From the NCBI GenBank assembly GCA_021442155.1, contig CM038216.1, positions 159,759,983-159,823,982 of the forward strand: a stretch of 64,000 nucleotides of DNA, read 5' to 3'. This document shows, in pieces, positions 36,641-48,221 of this stretch. Under the pieces are notes generated by a model that made no database searches, was not told the origin of the DNA, and was given only the letters and a program-made list of their open reading frames with translations. This DNA is from Cymbidium sinense (Eukaryota; Streptophyta; Magnoliopsida; Asparagales; Orchidaceae). The position numbers were made by a program, and so were the translations under genes. Positions within the stretch are counted from its first letter, which is position 1. Each line of letters begins with the position of its first letter.

Positions 36641-37860
36641 AAATATGTTTAGAAGATAATGTGGATGATTCATTGCCTAATGAATGGAAATATAATAAAA
36701 ATCATCCAGAGGAACTAAGTATAGGAGATCCTTCAAAAGGAGTTATGATTAGAAGACATAATAGAGTGGTTGTAGATCATTCATCATTTTTTTCTGAGGT
36801 TGAACCTAAAAATTTAGAAGAAGCATTAAAAGATAATTTTTGGATTATAGAGGGAGTTGAATCAATTTGTAAGAAATCATGTTTGGGAATTACCCAAGAA
36901 CCCGATCAAAATGCCATTGGAACAAAATGGATCTTTAGAATAAGTTAGATGATTCAGTATTATTAGAAATAAAGCTTGGTTAGTTGCACAAGGGTACACA
37001 CAAGTTGATGGTATAGATTTTGAAGAATCTTTTGCACCCATAGCAAGACTAGAAGCTATTAGGTTACTCCTTTCTTTTTCTTGTTTTAGGGATTTTAAAC
37101 TTTTTCAAATGTATGTCAAGAGTGCATTTTTGAATGGATTTATTGACCAAAATGTATTTGTGATAAACCACCTAGATTTGAGAGCCTGATTGTCCAAATC
37201 ATGTGTATAAATTAAAGAAAGAATTATATGGTTTAAAATAGGTCTCATGCTTGGTATGATAGTTAAGACTTTTGATAGATCATGGATATAGAAAGGGTAG
37301 ATACCACCTTATTCCTTAAGAGCATAGATGATGATTGGATAGTGGTACAAGTGTATGTAGATGATATATTATTTGGAACTACAAATGAATCTTTATGCCA
37401 TGAGTTCTCATCTTTAATTTTTAAAGAGTTTGAAATGAGCATGATGGAAGAACTTAATTTTTTCTTAGGTCTTCAAGTGAAACAACAAGAAAATGGCACA
37501 TTCATCTGTTAAACTAAGTACATAAATGAATTGCTTGAGAGGTTTGACATGAAAAGATTTAAATCTACTAAGACTCCTATGAGCCCATCTAAAAAATTGG
37601 ATTTAGATGAATTAGGAAAATGTGTTGATCAAAAACTTTATTGGAGTATGATAGGTTCACTTTTATACCTTGCTTCTCATATCTGATATTATGTTTGCTA
37701 TTTTTTGTTTCATTTTCAAGCCAACCCAAAAGAATCTCATTTAATAGTAAGCATCTTTCATTGATAGGCATTACTAGAGTTTATGGTATCCTAAAAATTC
37801 TTTATCATGTGATTTGGTTGCTTATTCGATGCTAATTTGTGGGATGCAAAGTAGATGAAA
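36641..37860 (+). pseudogene. pol: Copia reverse transcriptase (RVT_2), broken
   Basis: Blocks in order: EPKNLEEALKDNFWI, QNAIGTKWIFR, VDGIDFEESFAPIARLEAIR, KSAFLNGFIDQNVF, and the open segment 37282-37512. That segment contains VQVYVDDILFGTTNESLCHE and EELNFFLGLQVKQQENGTFI. The catalytic YVDD lies at 37354-37365 and is intact. KRFKSTKTPMSPSKKLDLDE and DQKLYWSMIGSLLYL follow. Frameshifts near 36950, 37190 and 37690 break it. Confidence 0.9.
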
Positions 37861-38260
37861 AGCACATCGTGAACATGCCAATTTTAGGATCATCGCTATG
37901 TCCATCTAGAAATAAAATTTTGTAGTTTTATCTAAAAGGTGAATATAGTTTTAGAATTGTGTTTCAGTCCTTTGGTTAAAGCAACAACTAAAAGATTTTG
38001 GTATTAAGCAAGATCACATTCTAGTTCAGTGTGATAATACTAGTACTATTAATTTGACCAAAACTCCTATCCAACACTCCAAACTAAGCATATAGAAATT
38101 AGACATCATTTTATTAGGGATCATGTCTTGAAAGGTTATGTTAATATTAATTTCATTTGTACCAATTTACAAATTGCTGATATTTTTACAAAACTATTAC
38201 CAGAAGAACTTTTCTGTACTTTAAGACACATGCTTGGCATGTTAGATCCTAATATTTAAA
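37861..38260 (+). pseudogene. pol: Copia RNase H and polyprotein C-terminus, broken
   Basis: Reads LKDFGIKQDHILVQCDNTST and INLTKTPIQHS, then IEIRHHFIRDHVLKGYVNI, TNLQIADIFTKLLPEELF and TLRHMLGMLDPN. That is the typical copia end with the D of CDN, the HI.IR.HF box and the ADIFTK motif. The start of the domain is badly eroded. Confidence 0.85.
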
Positions 38261-38469
38261 ATTATAAGTAGTTTGTTCTCACTTTTTGATGTTGTCAAAG
38301 GGGAGAAAAGTAAAATGTTGGTTAGTATTAAGTATATTTCATGCATTTAGAGCAACTATTCATCTCTTGTGCATAAATATTTTTTCAAGAGAATTTTTTT
38401 TCCAAAACTATGATGAAAGTTCAATTTACACCTTCATCAAAATCAATACCCAACATTAGTTTGTCATCA

Positions 38470-38485
38470 TCAAAAAGGGGGAGAT
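38470..38485 (+). other. Polypurine tract of the copia element
   Basis: TCAAAAAGGGGGAGAT sits immediately before the 3' LTR, where second-strand DNA synthesis primes. It is one of the best-preserved signals of the element. Confidence 0.85.
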
Positions 38486-40609
38486 CGTTGGCTTAATGAG
38501 CCTCATGTTCAATCTGATTAATTTTGATGATAACAAATGAATGCTTGGATGTTATAACGTATATTTTATGTGTTTCAAATAAATTAATTGCTAATTACAT
38601 ATCCAATACATCTCACAATATGTTTGAGAAAATTGCAAGAGTAGAAGAATGAAAGATAGACCAAAATGGATAATGTGAAGCTCAAGATACAATATTTTAG
38701 GTTATATGCACTTATAACTATCTTAGAAATTCATATGAGTTTATTGGCATGAGTCAATTTGCTCACAACTTTACATATTATTTTTATTTATTTTAAATAA
38801 TGATAATGAGGTTAATTTATATAAATCTCTATCTAATTAACATTCAATTATATGTTTCATACATAACATTTGAATTGTCAAAATAATAAATGATATTATA
38901 TTATGACTATTAAGTGTAATTATTTTATTTACTTAATATAATTAAATATTTTAATTTAAGTTGAAAATTATATGATAACTAACATATGTATGATTATATA
39001 TAAATTATATCATAATATTTAAATGACATATTTCAAAATTAACAAAAATATGTGAAATTTTATATTTTAGCCAAAGTCATTTTATAATCAAAGAATTTAT
39101 ATTTGATTTCATCTCCAATGATTTCCTTGGATTTTGTTTTCCTTTAATTTGATGGGTTACATGACCCACGTTGGATTAAAATTGAATTTATTATGACTTT
39201 TGAAACATTAGCTGATTTTAATAATGAATCCATGCTACATGCTTTAAATATATTAAGAGCATTATTTGATTATTTTTTACTTGCCCATGTGAAAAGCTAG
39301 ATTTTGGCTGCTTGAATTTAACATTAATAATATTAAATTATATATGATAAAATAATGTTAGAATAATATATTTTTGAAATAATTCAAAATGACCTTCTTG
39401 CCTATAAATAGCCCTCATTCTCTTCATGAAAGTATTCATCATTCTAATTCAAAATCCCTCTAGCAAATCTAAGAGAAAATTTCTTAGATTTTCCTTCCAA
39501 GTGTTCTCCAAATATTGCAAGATCAAATCATTGGTTTGGAAGCTTCAACATGTTCAACTAAGCAAGCTTTCTTAAATTACTTGAGTTTAGATCTTAATAC
39601 CTTTTTAAGTTGTTCATACTATTTTCACCATCTATTTATTCTTTTCAATTTATATTTTTTGGTGGATAAGTCTTTGGACATCAAAGTAAAATTTTCACAT
39701 CAAAGTTTCTTCAATCATTTTTTGTGAAAACTCGATAGTTTGTAGGATTTATTTCAACTTGTTGAAATTTTGTCTTCCTACAAATTTCTTATGGTTTCTT
39801 GAAATATTTCCCATTAGTCTTATTTGAAAGATCATTTATTCTTAGATCTATTTTATAAGTATATTTTAGCATTTCAAATTAACTTATCATGCTAAAATTA
39901 TTTTCATATTTGCTAGATCTCTCTTTTTAATTAAAAGCTTACTAATTTACTTAAATCTATCATATACTAATTTTATTTAAGTGTTTTGTGATCATTTGCT
40001 TTAAATGAAAGCATATTTTAGGTTAAAATAAATTATTCCTTGCTAAAATTTATTTTATTGTGAAAAATAATATTGTGAATTTATTTTGAAATCATTTTAT
40101 ATTAGTATAAATTATAATAACATAAACAAGTAAGACTACTTTAAGATATTTATTTTATTATTTCTTATCAATATTAAGTGAGCATTTTATCTTGCCAAAT
40201 TTTAAGTTGTAAAGTGATCATTTATAAGTGAGATCACTTTGGAATTGGATAGGTTGGTATATTTATGAGATTTATTTTATCAAAATTTATTATTTTATAT
40301 TTTTTTTTGTCTGAAAATTTATATTGGGTTGTACTGCCCCTTTATAGAGAGTACATATTATTGTAGTGGTTGTACTCCAAGAGAGCACTATTTGTATGTT
40401 TTTTGCATTTATGAATTCCTAGCCAATGGCTAGGTGGATGTTTCGCTGGGTTTCAACCATGTAAAAAATTGTATTATATCTCTTTACTTTATTGTATTTT
40501 TATTTTTGTTGCATTAAGAATTGTATCTTGTCATTATAAAATCAAAAATTAAATTTCTATTAAAACTTAAAATTTAAGATTTAACTTTTAAATTTTTTAA
40601 TATTGCCCA
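38486..40609 (+). repeat. 3' LTR of the copia element
   Basis: About 2124 bp, matching 31502-33611. Its first base is C instead of T (CGTTGGCTTA). It has an intact TATAAATA at 39403-39410, followed by GCCCTCATTCTCTTCATG, the likely promoter and start region. It ends ATTGCCCA. Confidence 0.9.
39403..39410 (+). promoter_or_regulatory. TATA box of the copia 3' LTR
   Basis: TATAAATA is followed by a pyrimidine-rich leader; the equivalent site in the 5' LTR is TGTAAATA. Placement inside the LTR fits an RNA polymerase II promoter. Confidence 0.55.
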
Positions 40610-41720
40610 ATTTACAAACAGGGTCTAGTGACTCAAACATACTACGAAGAGGTTCTTTTATTTAATCGATGATGCAAAATATTCAAGTCATAAATAGAGT
40701 TATTCATGCACCAATAATCAAGTACTAGAGGTGGACCTTTCCTAGTAGAGTGGCAACCTCGGATTAGTTAGAAAATATCCACTACTCCTTTCCATATCAT
40801 CCCCTAACCATCGAGAAGGCTCACCCTTCACGGACTCGCCGCTATATCTAGAAGCAGAAAAAGGAAAATTGAATGTCATCTCCCTGATGTTGGTTGAGGT
40901 GAAGTTAATCACTATGGTGGGAGCTTTGATGGCCGCTCTTTACTATTGTGAACTCTCTGCCAAGTTCACACATGGTGTGGCTAAATCAGCCCCTGTTAAA
41001 ACAATAGTCACCACTAGTTGATGAGAAATGAATTCATTAAGAACTAAAAATAAAAAATTGATGAAGGGATTTGCAATAGGTCCAACCCTTGGGAATGAAG
41101 CCACCTATCGAGTAAGTAGAATTCTTTTTTACACAGATTATGGTCTAGTAAATCACTCATAGAAAGGTGAACTGATTCAGCAAGGCTACCTGGATTATTG
41201 AAGGAAATAATTTTAAGGGTTGGCGAGTGTCCCATCCATCTTCTATTGATGCTTGAACTCTAGTTATGCCCAGGTATGATCAAAGGAGAAATTTAGAAAT
41301 GCAGACAGATTAACTTATAATGTAAAATAAATGGCGAGTCTCAACTCAATAAGTAATTCATGTATAACCACTTTTGCGATAGTAGATCCAACCATTAAGT
41401 TGACCATTACCTTCATACGTCAGATTAAGGGTTCATCATCTCTTTCCTTATCCTCCCCATGGACACTCACAAGTCACACGAGATGAGGACACAGTGTAAT
41501 AACTTGCCTTTTCTCATGGCAAGCGCTCGATCCTTCCTGTGGATCATTGGAGGTACCTGGATCTAAAGTTGCATTAGTGGGAGGAGTTGGCATGTTCACA
41601 TCAACCATAGGATTAGAAATTTCCTCTTTCAACTTCTTGACTTTTTTGGTCTTCTTCATACCAAGAGTCTGAATCAAAGTCGTTGTGAGGCCCCTTGGCA
41701 TTCATAGAAGTTATGCTTTC
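40610..41720. other. Unrecognised, relatively GC-rich segment, probably a decayed element fragment
   Basis: Base composition is less AT-rich than in the neighbours and there are partial open frames. On the minus strand, 41474-41701 has a Lys-rich run (KKTKKVKKLKEE) and a Pro/Thr-rich run, and 41044-41235 is also open. No family could be named. It does not continue the inverted Tat LTR that lies left of the copia element. It may be part of another retrotransposon's gag region; that is a guess. Confidence 0.3.
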
Positions 41721-42612
41721 TTTTTTTCCATAGACTAGCCCTCAAAGTTAAAAAAAACCTATTCAAGCAAGTAGCTAAAAAAATTGTTGAACACACTAAT
41801 GAATGATAGAAGGATCCATTTATAGTCTTTAGTGTGTTTGAAAAATAGATTGAGTTAGAAGGTGATGTAACCTCTCATAATTGTATAAATTGTTTTTGTA
41901 CAGATCATTACATATTTATAGCTAATCATTCTTTTTATTCTTTTATTTTTCTTGTGAGGTATCTCTAAAAGGAGTAGAAGAATTGAAGAGCTAATTATAA
42001 ACCCAAGGTAGCAAACATGCCTAAGTGACATGATGGGTTTGGTTACTGAGTCAAACATACTTGTCATAAAGGGTACTCGACAACTATGGCTACTAGAATC
42101 AACATACTCACTGGAAAAGGTATCTGACAATGAAGGATGGACTTTAGCTAGAGGGTCAAGGACTTAGAATATAAAATAATGACCCAGAGAATAAGTCATA
42201 AATCAACTCACTAGAAATAGAAAAATACTTTAAAGGATAAGATGATTTCTCCTCTCAGCTTAGTACTTACTAGCATAGTCACATGACGATGGGCTACTCA
42301 TCTCTATTGTCTATGTCTATACTGCCACAAGTACACTTCTGCTTAGAGCATCCACTTATACTTGATTTACCTTATATGTACTTTCTATGTATAGTCACCC
42401 CTTTCTATTATAAATGGGGAACTCCTCTCATATGGAGGATCTTGTCTTTCTTTTCCTCTAGGACCATAGTCATTGTACTCCAATTTTGAGAAAGGAAATT
42501 TATTATTTCTCTTGCACTTCTTTACTTTCCTATCTTTTTATTTGTTGTATTTTTGGTTAATCCTATTTTCTAGGTATCTTAGAGGGTTCTTCCTCTATCC
42601 GCAAGCACTATA
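41721..42612 (+). repeat. LTR-like fragment with a TATA box, + orientation
   Basis: A TATAAAT at 42409-42415 is followed by GGGGAACTCC, a T/C-rich leader and a TTCTAGGTATCTTAGAGGG segment, a layout seen in plant LTR promoters. The right edge abuts a copia coding remnant on the other strand at about 42613, suggesting an insertion or breakpoint there. No second copy is found in the window, so the LTR identity is tentative. Confidence 0.3.
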
Positions 42613-42781
42613 AGATCTTGGATTTGCCTGACTCAAAATAGTGAGAATGCTAATGATAGGTTTAGGTTTGAGATGATTAGTTTGAGAGTGTGTAACTATA
42701 GGATGATTGCAAAAAGTATTATGTTGTCGTAGGGAAGGATATGAAGTTTAAGAAAGGGAACCAAGAAGTTGTTGGTCAATA
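42613..42781 (-). pseudogene. Copia polyprotein remnant, left piece (between integrase and RT)
   Basis: The minus strand reads CNHPIVTHSQTNHLKPKP then ISILTILSQANPRSYSA. This resembles the copia linker (HPMxTRSKxxIxKPK) that precedes the RT domain. Joining it to 46487 across the solo LTR and one copy of AGAGC keeps the order integrase then linker on the minus strand, so both pieces come from one element. Confidence 0.7.
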
Positions 42782-42786
42782 AGAGC
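42782..42786. repeat. Target site duplication of the solo LTR (left copy)
   Basis: AGAGC is identical to 46482-46486. Five-base duplications are standard for LTR retrotransposon insertion. Confidence 0.7.
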
Positions 42787-45700
42787 TGTGGACAAAATTT
42801 ATGGCACCACGTAGAGTTTAGGAATTTCTTACTTAGATGATCAAATCCGTCATTAAGGAATAAACATATTATCTCATAAGATAAATTTTTTTTTCTATAA
42901 TGGATTTGATCATTAAATAAAAGTCTCCTAAGCCTAATGGGTCTTTCATGTACCAGAGATTTTTCTCCTGAACTACATGGAAGGTAGAATAGGGTTTAAT
43001 TTAAACTGAGTTCATGGTTTCCTATAGAAGCAAGCCTCTATAGTTAATTACATATTAAGAAGGGTCTCTTCCAAAGAATACTCTCGATTAAAAAAATAAG
43101 TTATTATCTTTAAGGATTTCTAAGATGGGTTTCAAAGAACTGATTTTTTTTCTGAATTTTCAATTGAGAATGATCAAATTGAAGAGAGTTCTTTTCAGGA
43201 GTCAATTAGGATAAAGTAGGAAATGCCAATTGATACTGGAATGCCTAGTAGGCATTTTAACTAACCTATAATTGGGCTTTAAATTTGAATTTAATTTAGA
43301 TTTTGAGTTGATAATTCCTTAAAAATTTAGGACTCAGATTCTAGTAGCACAAGACTACAGAAATGCCTAAGGTTGAAGACTTATTCCTGAAAAAGATGCT
43401 TCAGGATATAGTCTATAGGTGCTTTTGAGTCATGTTAGATGATTGACCTAATTCTATTTTTGAAATTATCGGCCATCCCTCTCACTTGAGAGAACTAACC
43501 TATCCCTGACTCTCTTGGACTTACAACCCGCTTAGAGAGGGCTGCCAACTAACGCTACCTAACCGCATTTTAAATTCATGACACCAAGTCTTATGCATGC
43601 AAGATGGCGGGGCTATTGTATTTTTAGGAAATGAATCTATGAACCTAGACTCACTTCTTAATCCCTAAGATAATGTAGGGTATGAATGCATTTAATTAAT
43701 GCATTTTTTTAAAAAAAATTTTTATAAATTTTGACTCACGATTTATTTTAGGCCATGGGTATGCATTTATTCTTAATGTCATGCAATTAGAAATGGTTAT
43801 GAGCTAAAAATATAATAGAAGGCAGACTTCCCCAAGAAGGTGGTCTTCCTCATATGACAAATGCCCCTCATGTGCAATGGGTGAAGTTGCCCAATTCATG
43901 GAATGGAAATAATATGATTTCATGGTTTCAAAACCTGATTATTTCTAATTAATTTTATGTTGTGCCTAAGGCTTTAGTTTATGTGAGGTTTCAAGTTTTC
44001 TTTTATTTTTGTTTTAATTATTTATATTTATGTGAGGTTTAATTTCACTAGTCCTTAAGTTTGAAATTGATTATTCCTTTGACTTAGGCTGTTTAGAGAA
44101 CTACCTTAAGTATTTCTGATGTTTGATTAAGATTAGTTCAATTTATTTCATGATTTAATGAATTAATGGATTTTCTTATTTATTATTGATTTAATATTGA
44201 TCTAGGAATTTGGAAATTCAACAACTCCCAATCCAGAGATTAATTAGGTTTCAAATTTTTATGGTAAGTGGTGTTATATACCAATTTCATGTTATCAAAG
44301 TTTCATCTTGATTAGATCCATAATTAGGGTGTAATTAATATTTTAATTATTTCATTAAAACCAAAATTTTGCCTTATTTAATGAAATTCATTTAGGGGTT
44401 TCATTTTTCATTGATTTCTCTCTAAAATATATTTCTAATGAGGGTTCATTCATAGTTTTTGGACATTTAGTTGATTTATTATGATTTAATTAAATTATGG
44501 TTAATTATTTGAATTAATTAATTCAATTAAGTTAAATTATGATTTCTTAAGTTTAATGAGTTCCCTTAATGTTTTAATGCTCATTAGGGTCCATTAGGTT
44601 AATTTATAGTTTTCTGATTTATTTTTATTAATTATTTCATTTTAAATTAATTTATTTAATTAAATTTGTGGTTTAGGGTTTAAATTTTCATTTCCCATAA
44701 AATACAGTGAAATAAATTATGAATAATTTACAAAAGGTGTGTTGTAACCCCAATATCATTTTCTCGAAGTTTCAAATCAATTTGATTGTGGTTTAAGAGT
44801 AATTAGGGTTTAATGAATTTCAATTAAACATAAATTAAGGCTAAAATACCTTAAATAAATTGGGGATTTAAATTTTTCTAGATTCCCATCATCAAGACGA
44901 ATCCATAGAGCCATCATTTATATTTTTCTATGATTTCAGCAAATTTTTTTAATTCAAAAATCTAAAATTTCCTCTTTAAACCAGTCAGTGCTGACATGGT
45001 AGCCCTACCGCATTTCACATGTTGATTGGTCCATGTGGGATCCACGTGGATCCAGCGTTAAAAGGGTGGTGGGATGGGGTTTCGAGTAGGACCGTCCAAT
45101 CAGATTGGACGGTCTACAATCGATCCTCGGGTCCTAAGGGGTTTAAATTGAGTGGTTCGCCTAGATCTGAGCCATCCATTCCTTTCAGAAGGAACGGATG
45201 GCGAAGATTGCATCTCCTACCTGGATTGCATAAATTGAGAGCTGCCCATGGATTTGGCGTGATTTTTGATGATCCAAGCAATGAAATCGTGCATTTTCGA
45301 TTGCAAATTGATTGTGGAATGAAATCCTACCAATCTAAGCTGCTTGATCTCACTTAAGATCAAGTTTTCTTCACAAACCTCAAAGACCAAAAAACTTGAA
45401 GAAAAGTGGGGGGGGGGTGTGTTAATATGCACTCCGATGGTCTTGAGTGAGGTTGATTTGAAAAGCTTCAGAACTCCAAGAGAATCTTGTACACCAAAGG
45501 AATTGAGCTATCTCTATCTGGATTGGTCCCTAGACTGAGCTCCCTTGCTACTCATCGGCCTTGATGGTTCTCCAGCTTTCCAGTGGTGTGGAGAGTAGGG
45601 GTAGGTTTGTTTCTTCTTCGTTTGAGTTGGTGAAGGTGATGGAAAGGTCAGTTGCGCTTGACGTAAGGTCTAAGTGTGAAATATATTCTTAGCCATTAGC

Positions 45701-46481
45701 CTCCCCTCCTTTTCTTCCTCTCCTTGGTTGGTTAGGTTGATAAAAATCTTTGGAAGTTTGCTGCCATGCTCATTCCTCATCCTCCACATGTTTGAGTTGA
45801 ATAGGTGGAGAAAGAATGGACTTAAGCAAATGAAATTTTGCTTGTGGTTCCTTTGACTTGTCTTGTCTTCCTTTGATTTGGACCACATATGGAATCATTA
45901 GAAAGCCTGATTAAGGTTGAGATTCTTCCTTAATTAAGTCTAAGAATGTTTCATTAGCATCTTAGGTAGATTGGTTGAAGATAGGATTAAAAATTTTTGG
46001 AGTTAATGCATATGATTATTTCTTGCATTAGTATGGTTTAGAATTTATTTTATTTTTCTTTAATTTTAATTTATTCAACCTTGAATTGATGATTAATTGA
46101 ATTTCAATTTGAATAATTCATTTAATTTTGAATTGATTTTGAATTTCATTTCATTTTATCCCATTTGGCCTAAATGGATTATGTTTGGTTCGAATTGAAT
46201 TCAAGTGAACAATTTGATTCAATTGGAATGGGTTTGGATTCTTTCATTCATTTTATTTTGATTTTAATTTGATTTATTTGGATTTATTTGAGTTAATACA
46301 AATTGAAAGTTTGGGTTGATTTCACCAAAGCCAAGTAGGTTAGATCCAACCTAATGAAGATTCCCTAAGAAACTAGGTGTAGTGTCCTAAGCATTGAATT
46401 AGGAGGTTCCTATTTGAAATTAGGACATCCTAATTACTAATTTCATATTGATGTAAACCTCATCCAAAAATGAGGTCAACA
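42787..46481 (-). repeat. Solo LTR related to the Tat LTRs, inserted in a copia remnant
   Basis: On the minus strand it begins TGTTGACCTCA and ends TTTTGTCCACA, 3695 bp, flanked by AGAGC on both sides. Segments align with the other Tat LTRs: 42830-43100 with 24650-24900, 44990-45200 with 29161-29400, and 46220-46481 with 15550-15800 reversed. It lacks the TTGACC-rich part and is well diverged, so it represents an older or different subfamily. No internal domain is present, which is the signature of LTR-LTR recombination. The open frame at 45019-45357 is chance. Confidence 0.75.
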
Positions 46482-46486
46482 AGAGC
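46482..46486. repeat. Target site duplication of the solo LTR (right copy)
   Basis: AGAGC directly follows the LTR terminus and matches 42782-42786. Confidence 0.7.
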
Positions 46487-47450
46487 ATGTGGTGTAGTTA
46501 AGGGAGTTGATATATTAGATGGGGAAAGTGATGTTGGTGGAGCTGAAGGGCTTGAATAGGTAGATGAAGTGGGAATTTATGTATGAGAATAGCTATTACA
46601 TAAACAAGAGTTAATAGTGGTGTAATTGAAGAAGTAGAAACTTTGGTTTTGTTTGAAAAAGATTGAAATGAAAAAAAATGTTATCATAAAAGTGTACATG
46701 ATGAGAAATAATAATTTTGTTAGTGAGAAGAGTTAAGCATTTGTAACCTTTATGAGAAGATGAATGACCAAGAAATACACAAGTAACCGATTTAGGGTCA
46801 AGTTATTTCATGAATGTGGAGAGGCAACCATGGGTAACAAAACGAACCAAATACCTTAAGATGATCATATGTAGGAGGTTTATGATATATTATTTTGTAT
46901 GTTGAACAATTGAGTGTTGTAGATGAAGGCAAATGATTTATAAGATATATGATAGTCAAACAATATCAACCCAAAACTTAGGTGATAGTTAAGCTTCATG
47001 TAATAAGATTCTTGTAGTTCCAATGATATGCTAATGTTTTCATTCCATAATACCACTTTGTTTTGGAGTATATCGGACATGAGAGTTGATGTACAATATC
47101 AAATTGTTGAAGCAAATTTTGAAATTTATGTAAAATATACTCTCTGCGAGCATTGGTATGAAAGATTTTAATTGATTGAGTAAAGTAATTCTTAACCGAA
47201 GTTTTAGAAGATAAGAATAAATCAATAATATCAGACTTTTGTTTCATAAGATACCCTTAACCATATTGAGAAAAATCATCTTCAAGCAAAAGATAATAAT
47301 GAAAACCTTCTAAAGATAGAATTGGTGAATGACCCTATATATCATTATGTATTAATTCAAATGGTTTACAAGTATGGGAAGTGGAAATAGGAAAAGACAA
47401 CTTGTGTCACTTAGCAAGACCACATGCCTAATAATAAAACTATAAAATAG
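46487..47450 (-). pseudogene. Copia pre-integrase/integrase remnant, right piece
   Basis: The minus strand reads CGLAK then HKLSFPISTSHTCKPFELIH. Then comes LSLEGFHYYLLLEDDFSQYG and, in 46996-47247, KQKSDIIDLFLSSKTSVKNY, EYILHKFQNLLQQFDIVHQL and SCPIYSKTKWYYGM. These are copia integrase blocks up to the SCP...QQNG region, eroded. Further left come DPKSVTCVFLGHSSSHKGYK and IIISHHVHFYDN, the post-integrase block. Stops and frameshifts are frequent. Confidence 0.85.
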
Positions 47451-48221
47451 ACATAAGAGGAAAGGATTGAGTTGATAAAATAGTAGATGGCTAGCCCAAA
47501 TCGTCTTGGTGATCACCTTCCAAATTCTATTAAACTTATGTTTTAATACCAAATTTGGTTTGGGATTTAGATGGGACACTTGGGGTGATTCAAATGGTCA
47601 ATAAGGACTAGGTGAACAAGGAAGGCATCAATATGGTTTAGTTTGGACTGTTATTTAAAGTTTACAAGAATTTATGGTTAGTCAATATAAGTCAAAAAGC
47701 ATACTCAATTCTTGACACTCAACTTTAGAAAATTAGAGCTCCTTATATAAAACTCCAAATCACACAAAATAAAAAAAATTTCTAGATAGATAAATCTATT
47801 TTTGATCTAGAAAGTTTTATAAATTTTATGAGGAGTAGAGTTTTTTTTCTTAAATTCCTCTTAGGTCTAGTCACATGAAAGATTATTTTATAGACTAAAA
47901 GTAATAAAATTTATAATTGATTAAACTTTAGAAATAGTGTAACTAAACACCATGGGGAGTAAGCACTCCCTCCACATTAGCCATTGTCCCCATGGATCAT
48001 TTGATTATATTTAATTAAATTAATTTATTAGTTAAATATAATTTTAGATAAATCTTACTTAAATAAATTACACCATTATTAACTTTTAAAAATGAATTAC
48101 ATAAATCAATGCAATAATTACATGACATATAATAAAATAAATGTTCACACACAATAAGCCATTAATGGTCTTCATTGCTTCAAGCTTAATTTCCTCCCAT
48201 GGTCTTCTTATATCTACTAAT
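47451..48221. other. AT-rich stretch without recognised gene
   Basis: The first ~200 bp may be the eroded N-terminal side of the copia remnant. The rest is AT-rich with no domain similarity. It contains one 9-bp inverted repeat (CCATGGGGA/TCCCCATGG at 47950-47958 and 47987-47995). Confidence 0.5.

Larger units (their letters stand above)
31502..40609 (+). mobile_element. Ty1/copia retrotransposon with long LTRs, degenerate
   Basis: Two LTRs of about 2.1 kb flank a gag-protease-integrase-RT-RNase H polyprotein, the copia domain order. A polypurine tract AAAAAGGGGGAGAT precedes the 3' LTR. No standard tRNA-Met primer site follows the 5' LTR. Motifs and the long LTR resemble the SIRE/Maximus group, but the sublineage is uncertain. 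No 5-bp target duplication is visible (AGTAT on the left, ATTTA on the right). The sequence right of the element does not continue the LTR found on its left. Confidence 0.88.

Noticed and set aside
31502..40609. tRNA-Met primer-binding site after the copia 5' LTR
   Set aside because: The expected TGGTATCAGAGC is not present near 33612. Only GGCTCTATTGTTGG follows, so no site is annotated.
45019..45538. Open frames of 112 and 64 residues
   Set aside because: They lie within the solo LTR. The sequence is relatively GC-rich but matches the non-coding LTR region near 29161-29400.
47950..47995. 9-bp inverted repeat as a terminator or element end
   Set aside because: It is an isolated short palindrome in AT-rich DNA with no second copy and no adjacent gene.
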